The notes: a model not told the origin generated them from the sequence alone. Shown: positions 35,211-43,749, counted from the stretch's first letter. The stretch is 64,000 nucleotides of DNA from Actinopolymorpha alba DSM 45243 (GCF_000373925.1 NZ_KB892731.1:33532-97531); one strand, 5' to 3'. Numbers and translations are program-made.

Positions 35211-36679
35211 CCGACCCTCGGCGCCCTTCACGGCGCCCGGCGGACGCAGGCCCGGCCCCGGCGGAGTCCCCGACCGGACGCCGGGTGCTGGCGCTCGACC
35301 TTGGGTCCTCCTCCGTCCGAGCCGTGGTCTGCGACGCCCGGGCCGAACCCATCCCCGGGCTGCTCGCCCGGGCCGGCGTCCAACCGCAGCAGGATGACGA
35401 CGGGCGGGGAGAGCTTGATCCCGACGCCTATGTCGCGGGGCTCGTCAGCTGTCTCGACCAGCTCGCGGAGGGCGGCGCGCTCGACGGCGTCGAACTCGTC
35501 GCCACCTCGTCACAGTGGCACTCCCTGCTCGCCGTGGGGCCGGACGGCGTACCCCGTTCGGCCGTCCTCACCTGGCTGGACACCCGGGCGCAGCCAGATC
35601 CCGGGCGGCAGCCCGCCGACCCGGACGCCTTCCACGCGCGGACCGGCACCTGGGTTCACCCGTTGTACTGGACGGCGAAGGTTCCATGGCTGCGCGGCCA
35701 GCTCGGCGCCCAGACTCCCCTGCGGTTTCTCGGTCTTCCTGACTATGTCCGCGCCGTACTGCTCGGCACCGACGCGACCTCGGCATCCGTCGCGTCCGGC
35801 ACCGGACTCCTGGACCTCGACCGGCAGTGCTGGGACCCCGAGGCACTCGACCTCGCCGGCCTGGCACCGACCGCCGTCGAGCTGCCGCTGATCGACGACA
35901 CGCCCCGCCGGCTCGCTCCCCGCTGGCGCGACCGGTGGCCTGCGCTCGCCGACGCCCAGTGGACCGCGGTGCTCGGGGACGGTGCCGCCTCCAACCTCGG
36001 CAGCGGCTGCGCTCAGGCCGATGCCGTCGCGGTGACGGTTGGTACGTCCGCGGCGCTGCGCGTCGTTCACGGTCCCAACGTTCCTCCGCCCCCACCGACG
36101 GTCTGGCGCTATCGGGTGGACGCCGAACGCCTGGTCAGCGGCATCGCGTTCTCGGGCGGCGGGGTCCTCCACGCCTGGGCGGTCCGGCTCCTCACCCTCG
36201 GTCCCGACACCGAACCCACCATCCCGCCGGGCGCGAGCGGCCTCGTATCGATCCCCCTGCACGCCGGCAGCCGGCCGCCTGGGTCGATGCCCCCTGGCTC
36301 GGGCCTGGTGGCGGGACTGTCGCTCGAGACTTCCGCTGAGGACCTCCTCGCCGCCACGATGGAGGGCGTGGCCCTCGAAGCGGCCCGAGCTCTGGATGTG
36401 CTGGAGAAGTCGTTCGGCGCAGAGCTGGACGTCGTACTCGGCGGTGGCGCGGTGCACGCCTCGCCGTGGTGGCAGCGCGCGTTCGCCGCGACGTTCGACC
36501 GCCGGGTGCGTATCGCCGACGACCCGGAGGTGGGTGCCCGCGGCGCTGCCGCCCAGGCACTCGGACTGGACCTGCCGCGGCCGGGTCCGCTCCTTGGTCC
36601 TGATCCTGACGACGCCGCGCGGATGGCCACGGTCCGCGCCCGCTATTCACGACTTCGTGACGTATGGGGAGGAATTTGA
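35207..36679 (+). CDS. FGGY-family carbohydrate kinase (gluconokinase/xylulokinase-like)
   Basis: The 490-residue product from ATG 35207 (GGAGGGG nine bases upstream) has the FGGY features [18 protein letters not shown] (phosphate 1), [35 protein letters not shown] and [45 protein letters not shown], where the adenosine-binding GGG lies. It resembles gluconokinase-type members. It is translationally coupled to otsA, an unexpected partner that suggests a link between a phosphorylated sugar and trehalose-6-phosphate metabolism (inference). Confidence 0.85.
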   Translation: MTDPRRPSRRPADAGPAPAESPTGRRVLALDLGSSSVRAVVCDARAEPIPGLLARAGVQPQQDDDGRGELDPDAYVAGLVSCLDQLAEGGALDGVELVATSSQWHSLLAVGPDGVPRSAVLTWLDTRAQPDPGRQPADPDAFHARTGTWVHPLYWTAKVPWLRGQLGAQTPLRFLGLPDYVRAVLLGTDATSASVASGTGLLDLDRQCWDPEALDLAGLAPTAVELPLIDDTPRRLAPRWRDRWPALADAQWTAVLGDGAASNLGSGCAQADAVAVTVGTSAALRVVHGPNVPPPPPTVWRYRVDAERLVSGIAFSGGGVLHAWAVRLLTLGPDTEPTIPPGASGLVSIPLHAGSRPPGSMPPGSGLVAGLSLETSAEDLLAATMEGVALEAARALDVLEKSFGAELDVVLGGGAVHASPWWQRAFAATFDRRVRIADDPEVGARGAAAQALGLDLPRPGPLLGPDPDDAARMATVRARYSRLRDVWGGI

Positions 36680-36817
36680 TGCGGCGACAGGCACTGCGGG
36701 AACCCCTCGCAATCACCTGCGTCTGAACGAAAGCCGCACCGCCGTCGCTCGTGCGGAGTTTCCGCACCTGCCGGCTACCAGGCAAGATGATGCTCCGCAA
36801 CGGAAGGGGCACATGGA

Positions 36818-38689
36818 GTGACAAGGCCAGCCGAGCGGGAGCGCCTCGAAGCGTTGCTCGACCTCACGGGGAGCGGCGTCGTGCTCGTCGACGCCGCTGC
36901 TCGGATCAGAATCTGGAACGCCGCCGCCGAGTCGATCCTTGGCTGGTCCGCTGACGACGTTCTCGGTCAGGACGCGGGCGAGGCGATGGCCGCCATCGAG
37001 GGCGCGAACGCCGGGGAACTCCTCGCCCGGACCCGCGCCAACGGCACCTGGGAAAGCACTGTCCACCTGCGCCACAAGAACGGCGAGCCCGTGCTCTGCG
37101 CCGTCCGCGCCCGCGCACTCGACGGCTCTCCGGACGGCCCCAGTCCCAAGGTCGAGGTCGCCGCCCGCGTCGGGGGCGCGGAGTCACTGGCCACCGCGGC
37201 CGAGAGCGTACTCAGTGCATCCTCGCTCAGTTCCGCCGCCGGCGACGTGCTCGTCGTCCTTGCCGAACTCGACGAACTCGACGGGCTCGACGAACTCGGC
37301 GGGCTCGACGACCGGCGTACCAACTCCCGCCGAGACGACGACGAACGCGCCGCGCTCCTGCGTGCCGAACGCGCCGCCCGGGCGGAGCTCGAGCATGTCC
37401 GCGACCGGCTGGCGTACGTCGTCCACGCGAGCAGCCGGTTGGCCTCCTCGCTGGACGTCGGTATGACCCAGGAAACGGTGGGCGACCTGGTGGTCCCGCG
37501 GTTCGGTCAGCTCTGCATCATCGACCTCTGGGACGGCCGACGCCTCGACCGGGTCTACGTCCGCGACGCCGATCCAGCCCGGCAGGAGCTCGCCCACGCG
37601 GTCCTGAAGCTCGGCGGCACCCACCGCGACGACCACCCTGCCATCCGGGCGGTCCTCACCGGCCGGCCCAGCGTGGTCAACGCCACCGATCCACGGGTCA
37701 CTGCCCTGATGTACGACGACCCGCAGTCCCGCGAGATCGTCCAGGAGGCCACGCAGGGACGGGGCTTTGTGTCAGTCCCCCTCATCACCCGGGGACGCGT
37801 CATCGGCGTCCTCACCCTGCTCGGACCGGGTCAGGCGTACGACCGCGAACTCGAACCCGGCGAGGACCTCCCCGTCCTCGAGCAGATCGCGACCAGGGCC
37901 GCCCAGAGCATCGAGAACGCCCGGCTCTTCGACGCCGAACGCCGCCTCGCCCGCAACCTCCAGGACAGCGAACGCCGCCAGCGCCGCGCGGCCCTCACTC
38001 TCCAGCGGAGCCTCCTCCCCGCCTGGACCCACCAGCCGGCCGAACTCGAGGTCGCGACCAGATACTTCCCCGGCGCCGAGGAGGCGGAGGTGGGTGGCGA
38101 CTGGTACGACGTGATCCCGATCGCCGCCGGCCGGACCGCCCTGGTGATCGGCGACGTGATGGGGCGAGGGCTGCGGGCGGCGACCCTGATGGGGCAGGTA
38201 CGCACCGCCGTCCGCGCGTACGCCCGCCAAGACCTGCCCCCGAAGGAGATCCTCGACCTCCTCGACGGTGTGGTCGGCGATCTGGGCGAGGCGGAGATCG
38301 TCACGTCGGTGTACGCCGTCTTCGACCGGGTGCGGCGGACGCTGACCTACGCCTCGGCGGGCCACCTGCCGATCCTGGTCGTCAACCGCGCGGGCCGGGC
38401 CCGGCGGCTGGACCACGAGGCCGGGCTCCCGCTCGGCGTGGGCACCTGCGCGGCGCCCGAACATGTCGTCACGGTCCCTGAGGGAACCATGGTCGCGTTC
38501 TACACAGACGGGCTGGTCGAGCACCGCCAACGCGATGTTGACGCGGGTATCGACGAACTCGTCGACGCGCTCGCCAAGGCGTCGGGCACCCTCGAAGGCA
38601 TGTGCGACCAGGTCATCGACGCACTACGACCGCCGGCGGGGTACGACGATGACGTGGCCCTCCTCCTCGCCCGGGCCCGCCAGCCGTAG
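36818..38689 (+). CDS. PAS-GAF-SpoIIE (PP2C-type) protein phosphatase
   Basis: The 623-residue product has a PAS domain (about residues 8-110, IRIWNAAAESILGWSADD), an acidic low-complexity linker (ELDELDGLDELGGLDD), a short helix, a GAF domain (about 205-365) and a SpoIIE phosphatase domain (about 395-620). The phosphatase motifs are EVGGDWYDVIPI, VIGDVMGRGLRAATLMGQVRTAVRAYA, TLTYASAGHLPILVV and GYDDDVALLLARA, with metal-binding Asp residues. Such proteins control anti-anti-sigma factors in the general stress network. No anti-sigma partner genes lie nearby. The GTG start follows GGAAGGGG. Confidence 0.88.
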   Translation: MTRPAERERLEALLDLTGSGVVLVDAAARIRIWNAAAESILGWSADDVLGQDAGEAMAAIEGANAGELLARTRANGTWESTVHLRHKNGEPVLCAVRARALDGSPDGPSPKVEVAARVGGAESLATAAESVLSASSLSSAAGDVLVVLAELDELDGLDELGGLDDRRTNSRRDDDERAALLRAERAARAELEHVRDRLAYVVHASSRLASSLDVGMTQETVGDLVVPRFGQLCIIDLWDGRRLDRVYVRDADPARQELAHAVLKLGGTHRDDHPAIRAVLTGRPSVVNATDPRVTALMYDDPQSREIVQEATQGRGFVSVPLITRGRVIGVLTLLGPGQAYDRELEPGEDLPVLEQIATRAAQSIENARLFDAERRLARNLQDSERRQRRAALTLQRSLLPAWTHQPAELEVATRYFPGAEEAEVGGDWYDVIPIAAGRTALVIGDVMGRGLRAATLMGQVRTAVRAYARQDLPPKEILDLLDGVVGDLGEAEIVTSVYAVFDRVRRTLTYASAGHLPILVVNRAGRARRLDHEAGLPLGVGTCAAPEHVVTVPEGTMVAFYTDGLVEHRQRDVDAGIDELVDALAKASGTLEGMCDQVIDALRPPAGYDDDVALLLARARQP

Positions 38690-38804
38690 GAACATCAGAG
38701 GCGCCACGATGCCGGGCGAAACAGTGCCGGACAAAGCAGTGGCGGACGAAGCAGCGGAGACTCTTCCGTGTTCTGACCCGGAAAGGTCTCCACTGCCTCA
38801 CGGC

Positions 38805-39500
38805 CTAGCGCAGTACGACGAACGCGCCGCGGCTCTCACCACCGTCCGGCAGGCGCCAGCTGACGTTGACGTATCCCCTGACCCCGGTGACCCCGAGTGT
38901 GGTGGTCTCGGACGTGGCCTGGTCCGGTCGGAGGGCGCGGGTCACGTCGATGGTCAGACGTCCGGCTGGCGTGCGGTTTGGCTGCGCCTCCGGACTGGTT
39001 TCCACCGCGAGGTGGGTGCCGTGCGGACCGTTGGTGACGACCGCCGACTCGACCACGGGCGAAAAGCCGGCGCCGGTGAAGGAAACGATGACCGACCGGT
39101 CGGCGGTGTCGCTCAGGCTCTGCGCCTGCGGCTCGACTTGGCCCTGGAGCAGGGCGAGCAGCCCCGCGACGAGGACCGGATCGTGGGTACCGTCGTACAC
39201 CCACCGCCGTCCCAGCACCCCGTGCTCGGACGTGCCGATGAGGGCCTGCTCGGCACCGTCGAGCGGCGCGCCGCGGTACGTGAGGGGTAGGTGGTACGAC
39301 GCGGGCCGCTCGCCGGAGGTGTCGGTGACGACCATGAACTCGATCCCGACCTCGCCCTGGGGGTCATCGAGACGGAAACCCCCGACCTTCGTCAACTCGG
39401 GCTTGCGCTCCGTGCTGGCGTACCACGGTTGTGTGGGAAGCCAGGGCTCGAGCAACTCCAGCTTGGTGGGCTTCATGGTCGTGTGGTGGATGACAGCCAT
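38805..39500 (-). CDS. maltokinase N-terminal cap-like protein
   Basis: The 231-residue product begins MAVIHHTTMKPTKLELLEPW and continues PTQPWYASTERKPELTKVGGFRLDDPQGEVGIEFMVVTD, which matches the N-terminal cap domain of actinobacterial maltokinase without the kinase part. Related free-standing proteins are sometimes annotated as 1,4-alpha-glucan branching proteins. A role near trehalose, maltose-1-phosphate or glycogen metabolism is plausible. It converges on the phosphatase gene, with 115 bp of gap. Confidence 0.75.
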   Translation of the reverse strand: MAVIHHTTMKPTKLELLEPWLPTQPWYASTERKPELTKVGGFRLDDPQGEVGIEFMVVTDTSGERPASYHLPLTYRGAPLDGAEQALIGTSEHGVLGRRWVYDGTHDPVLVAGLLALLQGQVEPQAQSLSDTADRSVIVSFTGAGFSPVVESAVVTNGPHGTHLAVETSPEAQPNRTPAGRLTIDVTRALRPDQATSETTTLGVTGVRGYVNVSWRLPDGGESRGAFVVLR

Positions 39501-39631
39501 CCCTCATGATTGCCAGACCTGGGCAGCGTCCCTCAACTGGGTCGGCCCAGCCGCAGCATCGAGAGCCCAGCGTGGCGTCGCGGTGACAACCACCCTCGGG
39601 AGATCACACGTCGCTCGAAGCTGCCGACGAG

Positions 39632-40045
39632 GTGCTTCCTCGGATCAAGGACTACCTCACTCGACACCAGGGCGAGGAGACCACCCCCCTGCTGGTCGCC
39701 GACAACGACCGGAAGGAAACCCTGGAGGTTCCTCTTGCCGCGGTGGCCTTGCTCGCTCGAATCCTTGCTCACATGGCGGCCGGCCGAGGTGTCTCCGTTA
39801 TTCCGGTCCATGCCGAATTGACCACTCAACAGGCGGCCGACATGCTCAATGTGTCGCGTCCGTTCCTGATCAGCCTGCTGGACGCAGGCGAGATCGACTA
39901 TCACACGGTGGGCAGCCACCGGCGGGTTCGCGCGGAATCACTTCTTGACTACCGCCGTCGCGACGACGAACGCCGACGGATGGCCGCCGACGAGCTCTCG
40001 ACACTCTCGCGTGACCTAGGCCGTGTTGCTAAAGGAAGCTGGTGA
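39632..40045 (+). CDS. excisionase-type antitoxin, C-terminus altered by IS insertion
   Basis: About 137 residues. The helix-turn-helix core is LTTQQAADMLNVSRPFLISLLDAGEIDYHTVGSHRRVRAESLLDYRR, typical of MerR/excisionase-like antitoxins paired with PIN-domain toxins. The last seven codons (after RDL) come from the IS end at 40019. Joining across the element restores a reading frame ending RDLEV and a TAG stop, five bases before the GTG of the decayed toxin gene at 41643. The start GTG 39632 is uncertain. The antitoxin may survive alone as a repressor. Confidence 0.65.
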   Translation: MLPRIKDYLTRHQGEETTPLLVADNDRKETLEVPLAAVALLARILAHMAAGRGVSVIPVHAELTTQQAADMLNVSRPFLISLLDAGEIDYHTVGSHRRVRAESLLDYRRRDDERRRMAADELSTLSRDLGRVAKGSW

Positions 40046-40226
40046 GCCGGGTGCACCCCAGTCCTCGGCGTCGAGCAGCGTCATTCCCAGCACGGGCCAC
40101 GCCTCCCGCCTGCGACGGTGCAGCCGCGTGGTGTCCATCTCGCTGCGTAAGCTGTTGGCTCGTATGCCCGTCTGTGATGTCTATGCGCACACTGACGGTT
40201 TCCCGTTCGACCCGAAGGACTGAGCC

Positions 40227-40550
40227 GTGCCCGACCGACCTGAGATTGTCTGCATCTGCGGCTCTACCCGGTTCGTGGACGAGATGAGCGCGGCGAACCG
40301 TGATCTGACCTTCGCAGGTGTCATCGTCGTCGCGCCAGGCGTCTTCCTGCGCGCCGAGGATCACGAAGCAGACGAGTTGATCACCAACGAGCAGAAGACC
40401 GCGCTGGACGCCCTCCACCTGCGCAAGATCGACCTGGCTGACCGGGTTCTGGTCGTCAACCCAGGCGGGTATATCGGCGAGTCCACGAGCAGGGAGATCG
40501 CATACGCCCACGCCACCGGCAAGCCGATCTCGTTCACCGATCCCGTCTGA
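40227..40550 (+). CDS. nucleoside 2-deoxyribosyltransferase-like/DUF4406 passenger protein
   Basis: The 107-residue product starts at GTG and begins with PEIVCICGSTRFVDEMSAANRDL, with later DRVLVVNPGGYIGESTSREIAYAHATGKPISF. The CGSTRF start and the GxxGxSTxxEIxYA helix match small Rossmann-like proteins related to nucleoside deoxyribosyltransferases, common in phages and plasmids. It lies between the element ends, so it is a passenger of the insertion rather than a host gene (inference). Confidence 0.7.
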   Translation: MPDRPEIVCICGSTRFVDEMSAANRDLTFAGVIVVAPGVFLRAEDHEADELITNEQKTALDALHLRKIDLADRVLVVNPGGYIGESTSREIAYAHATGKPISFTDPV

Positions 40551-40644
40551 CCAGTAGACGCTTCGTGGTGCGCGCGGGCAACGAGTTTCGGTCAGCCTCG
40601 GAGCGTGTTGCTAGGGGGTCTTCGAAGTCGTCGGGCGCAGCCTT

Positions 40645-41630
40645 GTGCTTGTGTCGCGTGACGTGATCTCTGATGAGGCGTGGGCCGTGCTCGGGCCTCT
40701 GTTTCCCGCTGTGAAGGCTACGGGCCGTCCGCCGGTAGACCGACGCTCGGTGGTCGAGGCGACGGCGTGGCGGTTTCGCACCGGGGCGCCGTGGCGTGAT
40801 CTGCCCGAGCGATTCGGGAGCTGGAACACGATCTACAAGAACTTCGACCGCTGGTCGACGGCCGGGGTCTGGGCGCGCGTCCTCGAGCAGGTCCAGGCGA
40901 TGGCTCACCAGGGCGGCGACGTCGACTGGATCGCGTCGATCGACTCCACGATCGTGCGTGTCCACCAGCACGGCGCGACCCTGCCCAGGGACACAGGGGG
41001 CACGGTCGAACTACAAGAAGTTCGGAGATGAACCCGCTGATCACGCGATCGGCCGCTCCCGTGGCGGGTTGACGACCAAGACGCACCTGGTCGCCGACGG
41101 CAAGGGGCGGGCGCTGGCGTTCGACCTGACCGGTGGCCAGGTCGCGGACGGCAAGGGGCGGGCGCTGGCGTTCGTCCTGACCGGTGGCCAGGTCGCGGAC
41201 GGCAAGGGGCGGGCGCTGGCGTTCGTCCTGACCGGTGGCCAGGTCGCGGACACGACCATGCTGCCCGACACGCTCGACGAGATCCGCGTGGCCGGCGCGA
41301 CCGGACGGCCACGTCAGCGCCCGGACCGGCTGCTGGCGGACAAGGGCTACCCGTCCAGGGCGAACCGGGCGTGGCTGCGCGAGCGCGGCATCGCCACGAC
41401 GATCCCGGAACGTGACGACCAGATCGCCCACCGCCGCAAGCGACCTGGCCGCCCGATCGACTTCGGTGACGAGGTACCGGGGCCGCAACGTCGTCGAGCG
41501 CTGCTTCAACAAGCTCAAGCAGTGGCGTGGGCTCGCGATGCGATCAGACAAGACCGCCCGCAACCACCACTCCGGTCAGTGCCTCGCCGCCACACTCCAC
41601 TGGGTCCAGACCTTTAGCAACATGGCCTAG
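40645..41630 (+). pseudogene. IS5-family transposase, frameshifted twice
   Basis: Three frames carry the protein. Frame 1 (40645-41030) has SDEAWAVLGPLFPA, RTGAPWRDLPERFGSWNTIYKNFDRW and DSTIVRVHQHGA. Frame 2 continues YKKFGDEPADHAIGRSRGGLTTKTHLVADGKGRALAF to RPIDFGDE. Frame 3 has RYRGRNVVERCFNKLKQWRGLAMRSDKTARN. These are IS5/IS427-type DDE transposase blocks. The first shift, near 41015, could reflect programmed frameshifting, but no slippery run is present; the second, near 41478, has no such excuse. A 51-bp triplication lies between them. The final TAG stop uses flanking host bases. Confidence 0.85.
41090..41242 (+). repeat. 51-bp in-frame triplication inside transposase
   Basis: Three tandem 51-bp units (41090-41140, 41141-41191, 41192-41242) each encode VADGKGRALAF(D/V)LTGGQ. 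They differ at only two or three bases. IS5-family relatives have one unit here, followed by VADTTML, so this is an expansion after the transposase lost constraint or by slippage. Confidence 0.9.
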
Positions 41631-41642
41631 AGGTGTAGCCAT

Positions 41643-41930
41643 GTGTCGTTCGTCGTCGTCTACGACGCCGACGTGCTCTACAGGAGCAGCGTCCGCGACC
41701 TACTCATCCGGGTCGGACAGTCGGGCCCTGTCCAGGCCAAATAGTGGAATGTCGAGGCCAAGCATCCGGACGAGTTCGTGCTCGACCAGATTGACCTCGA
41801 CGAGGCAGCCGTCGCAGCGGCAATACAGCAGATAGCCGATGCGTGGCGTGCCGGCACGACTATCGACGACGTTCTCGCCAGCCTCGAATGTGACGGGCTC
41901 GTCGAATCTGTCGCAGCTCTTCGAAGCTAG
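41643..41930 (+). pseudogene. PIN-domain toxin (VapC-like), internal deletion and stop
   Basis: From GTG 41643 the frame reads SFVVVYDADVLYRSSVRDLL, with the first PIN acidic residues (YDADV), then Q-A-K followed by a TAG at 41739-41741. It resumes WNVEAKHPDEFVLDQIDLDE and runs to VESVAALRS at 41930. The middle, which should carry the remaining PIN acidic residues and span about 100 residues, is missing. The gene probably encoded the partner toxin of the antitoxin at 39632 and is now inactive. Confidence 0.75.
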
Positions 41931-41968
41931 CGCCCGCAGCCGGGGCCGGTCTGGGAGTACTGACTCGG

Positions 41969-42943
41969 TCAGCGGGCGACGTTCTCGGTGCCGTCGAGGG
42001 TCGCGAGCTCACTCCGGCGAGGCAGGCCTTCCCAGTCCCCCGACACCGACACCGCGAACGCGCCGCAGACGTTGCCGCGCCGCAGTCGCTCCGCCGGCGC
42101 CAGGCCGTCGAGCCGGGCCGACAGGTATCCCGCCACGAACGCGTCGCCCGCACCTACCGGGTCGATGAGGCTCACGGCGAGCCCCGGCGACGAGACGGCC
42201 GCACCATCGATAACGGCGTACGCTCCCGCGGCACCGAGTTTGAGGATCACCTCGGACGGTCCGCGCGCGGCGAGTTCCTTGGCCAGGTGGTCTGGTGAGC
42301 CCTCGCCGACGACGAGCGTCGCCTCCTCCTCACCGGCGTACACGACGTCCGACTGTTCGACGAGCGCACCCATCGCCGCACCCGCCTCGGCGGGCGACCA
42401 CAGGGCGGCGCGGTAGTTGAGGTCGAACGACACGAGAACGCCGGCCGCCCGGGCCAACTCCACAGCGCGGTGGACCGCCGCCTTGGCCGAAGGAGACAGG
42501 GCCGGCGTGATCCCAGAAAGGTGCAGGCACCTCGCGGACTGGACCAGTTCCGCATCGACGTCCTCGGGCGCAAGCCTCGAGCCGGCCAGCCCGCGACGGT
42601 AGTAGCTGACCCGGACCCGGTCGGCGGTCCGGTGCTCGCGCAACATCAGGCCGGTGGGCACCTCGGTCTCGAGACGTACGCGTGACACGTCCACGCCCTC
42701 GCCGCGCAAGGCGTCGTTGACAAGCTGGCCGAGCGGGTCGGCGCCGAGCCGACCGATCCAGGCGGTGGCGTGTCCGAGCCGGCTCAGTCCGATCGCGACG
42801 TTGGTTTCGGCGCCACCGAAGGAGATCCGGCTCGGTGCGCCCACCGTGAAGGACCCGGTCGTCGTGGCGGCGACCAGCGCCATCGTCTCCCCGAGCGTGA
42901 CCACATCCACGGTGGGCTGGGCGTCGGTTGAGGAGCCGGTCAT
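41969..42943 (-). CDS. kdgK: 2-keto-3-deoxygluconate kinase (PfkB family)
   Basis: The 324-residue product has the PfkB signatures FGGAETNVAIGLSRLGHATAWIGRLGADPLG (N-terminal) and LIDPVGAGDAFVAGYLSARLDG (C-terminal, anion hole GAGD with catalytic Asp). The overall pattern VVTLGETMALVAATTTGSF and RTADRVRVSYYRRGLAGSRL fits KDG kinases. It phosphorylates 2-keto-3-deoxygluconate to KDPG, which the aldolase encoded immediately upstream cleaves. The start ATG overlaps the aldolase stop by four bases. Confidence 0.88.
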   Translation of the reverse strand: MTGSSTDAQPTVDVVTLGETMALVAATTTGSFTVGAPSRISFGGAETNVAIGLSRLGHATAWIGRLGADPLGQLVNDALRGEGVDVSRVRLETEVPTGLMLREHRTADRVRVSYYRRGLAGSRLAPEDVDAELVQSARCLHLSGITPALSPSAKAAVHRAVELARAAGVLVSFDLNYRAALWSPAEAGAAMGALVEQSDVVYAGEEEATLVVGEGSPDHLAKELAARGPSEVILKLGAAGAYAVIDGAAVSSPGLAVSLIDPVGAGDAFVAGYLSARLDGLAPAERLRRGNVCGAFAVSVSGDWEGLPRRSELATLDGTENVAR

Positions 42944-43584
42944 GGGCGGGCCACCGCCCCCGTGACGCTCGCCACCAGCGCACGGGCCCGCGCGGAGAGC
43001 GCGTCGAGATCACCGCCCGGCTCGCAGGCGTCGGCGACCAACGGACTCCCCACCCCTACGCCGACCGCTCCCGCCGCGAGGTAGGCACCGGCATTGTCGA
43101 CGTCAACGCCGCCGGTCGGGACCAGCGGGATGTCGGAGAGCGGCCCTCGAACCGCCTTGATGTACGACGGGCCGCCTACTGCGGAAGCCGGAAAAACCTT
43201 GACCATCGCGGCACCCGCCCGCCATGCCGTGAGGATCTCGGTGGGAGTCAGCGCGCCCGGAAGGACGGGTACGCCGAGGCGGGTGCCCTCCTCGATGACG
43301 TCAACGCAGATGGACGGTGAGATGAGGTACGTCGCACCGGCCTCGACCGCTGCCCGCGCCTGCTCGACGGTGATGACCGTGCCGGCGCCGAGGGCCACGT
43401 CGGCCGGCTTGCAAGCGGCGTAGGCGCGGATCGCGTCAGCGACGTCCGGTGCCGTGAACGTGAACTCCACGGCCCGGATGCCGGCCTCGACCAGGACGTC
43501 ACTCACGTCGGAATACCGGGCCGCTGACGACGACCTCAGAATCGCGACCGCCGGGCACTTCTTCATGGCCTGCTGCAAGCTCAT
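42940..43584 (-). CDS. eda: KDPG/KHG aldolase
   Basis: The 214-residue product from ATG 43584 has the aldolase motifs AVEFTFTAPDVADAIRA (catalytic Glu), LGAGTVITVEQARAAVEAGATYLISP and MVKVFPASAVGGPSYIKAVRGPLSDIPLVPTGGVD, with the Schiff-base Lys in VKVFP. It splits 2-keto-3-deoxy-6-phosphogluconate into pyruvate and glyceraldehyde-3-phosphate. Its ATG overlaps the stop of the 27-codon mini-ORF (ATGA) and is predicted to be hidden in a hairpin formed by the mini-ORF sequence. Confidence 0.92.
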   Translation of the reverse strand: MSLQQAMKKCPAVAILRSSSAARYSDVSDVLVEAGIRAVEFTFTAPDVADAIRAYAACKPADVALGAGTVITVEQARAAVEAGATYLISPSICVDVIEEGTRLGVPVLPGALTPTEILTAWRAGAAMVKVFPASAVGGPSYIKAVRGPLSDIPLVPTGGVDVDNAGAYLAAGAVGVGVGSPLVADACEPGGDLDALSARARALVASVTGAVARP

Positions 43585-43664
43585 GCGCGTCCTCGCTTCG
43601 CTGCGGGCGCACATGAGGCACTTTTCGCGCTGTGTTGGATGATTCGCTCGCTGCGCTCACTCAC
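43581..43664 (-). CDS. 27-codon leader mini-ORF upstream of aldolase gene
   Basis: GTG 43664 follows a strong GGAGGGG. The peptide begins MSERSERIIQ and ends CAPAAKRGRA, the same length and frame as the 3.6-kb array units. Compared with them, five codons change silently and four or five change the residue, clustered at positions 11-14 and 23. The TGA overlaps the aldolase ATG. The hairpin arms CATGTGCG / CGCGCATG keep eight pairs through one G-U. Confidence 0.55.
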   Translation of the reverse strand: MSERSERIIQHSAKSASCAPAAKRGRA

Positions 43665-43735
43665 GTGCACCCCTCCTCATCCGCCGGGTCGACCACCCGA
43701 GTCTAGGGTCCGGCGTCAGAAAGCGGCCCTTCGTG

Positions 43736-43749
43736 CCGGTCTTGACCGG
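43736..43749. promoter_or_regulatory. palindrome CCGGTC-TT-GACCGG in divergent promoter region
   Basis: This 14-bp dyad lies between the mini-ORF/aldolase operon (minus) and the permease pseudogene/FadR regulator (plus). A candidate -35-like TTGACT is at 43767-43772. A dimeric FadR-type regulator such as the 44530 product could bind it, but the match to a GntR consensus is only general. Confidence 0.35.

Larger units (their letters stand above)
40019..41627. mobile_element. IS5-like element with passenger gene, flanked by TA
   Basis: The ends carry imperfect terminal inverted repeats: GGCCGTGTTGCTAAAGG at the left, and at the right the reverse complement of GGCCATGTTGCTAAAGG, each flanked by TA. 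Collapsing the element with a single TA restores a sensible antitoxin gene end and toxin start, which strongly supports these borders. The unit holds a passenger gene (40227), a possible fragment (40023-40223, ends VYAHTDGFPFDPKD) and a broken transposase gene. A third end-like sequence, GAGCGTGTTGCTAG (40601), sits next to the transposase gene, so the smaller core IS may be 40601-41627. Confidence 0.75.

Noticed and set aside
41000-41040. programmed ribosomal frameshift in the transposase
   Set aside because: IS5-family members can use frameshifting, but there is no slippery A or T run at the junction and a second, clearly disabling shift occurs near 41478.
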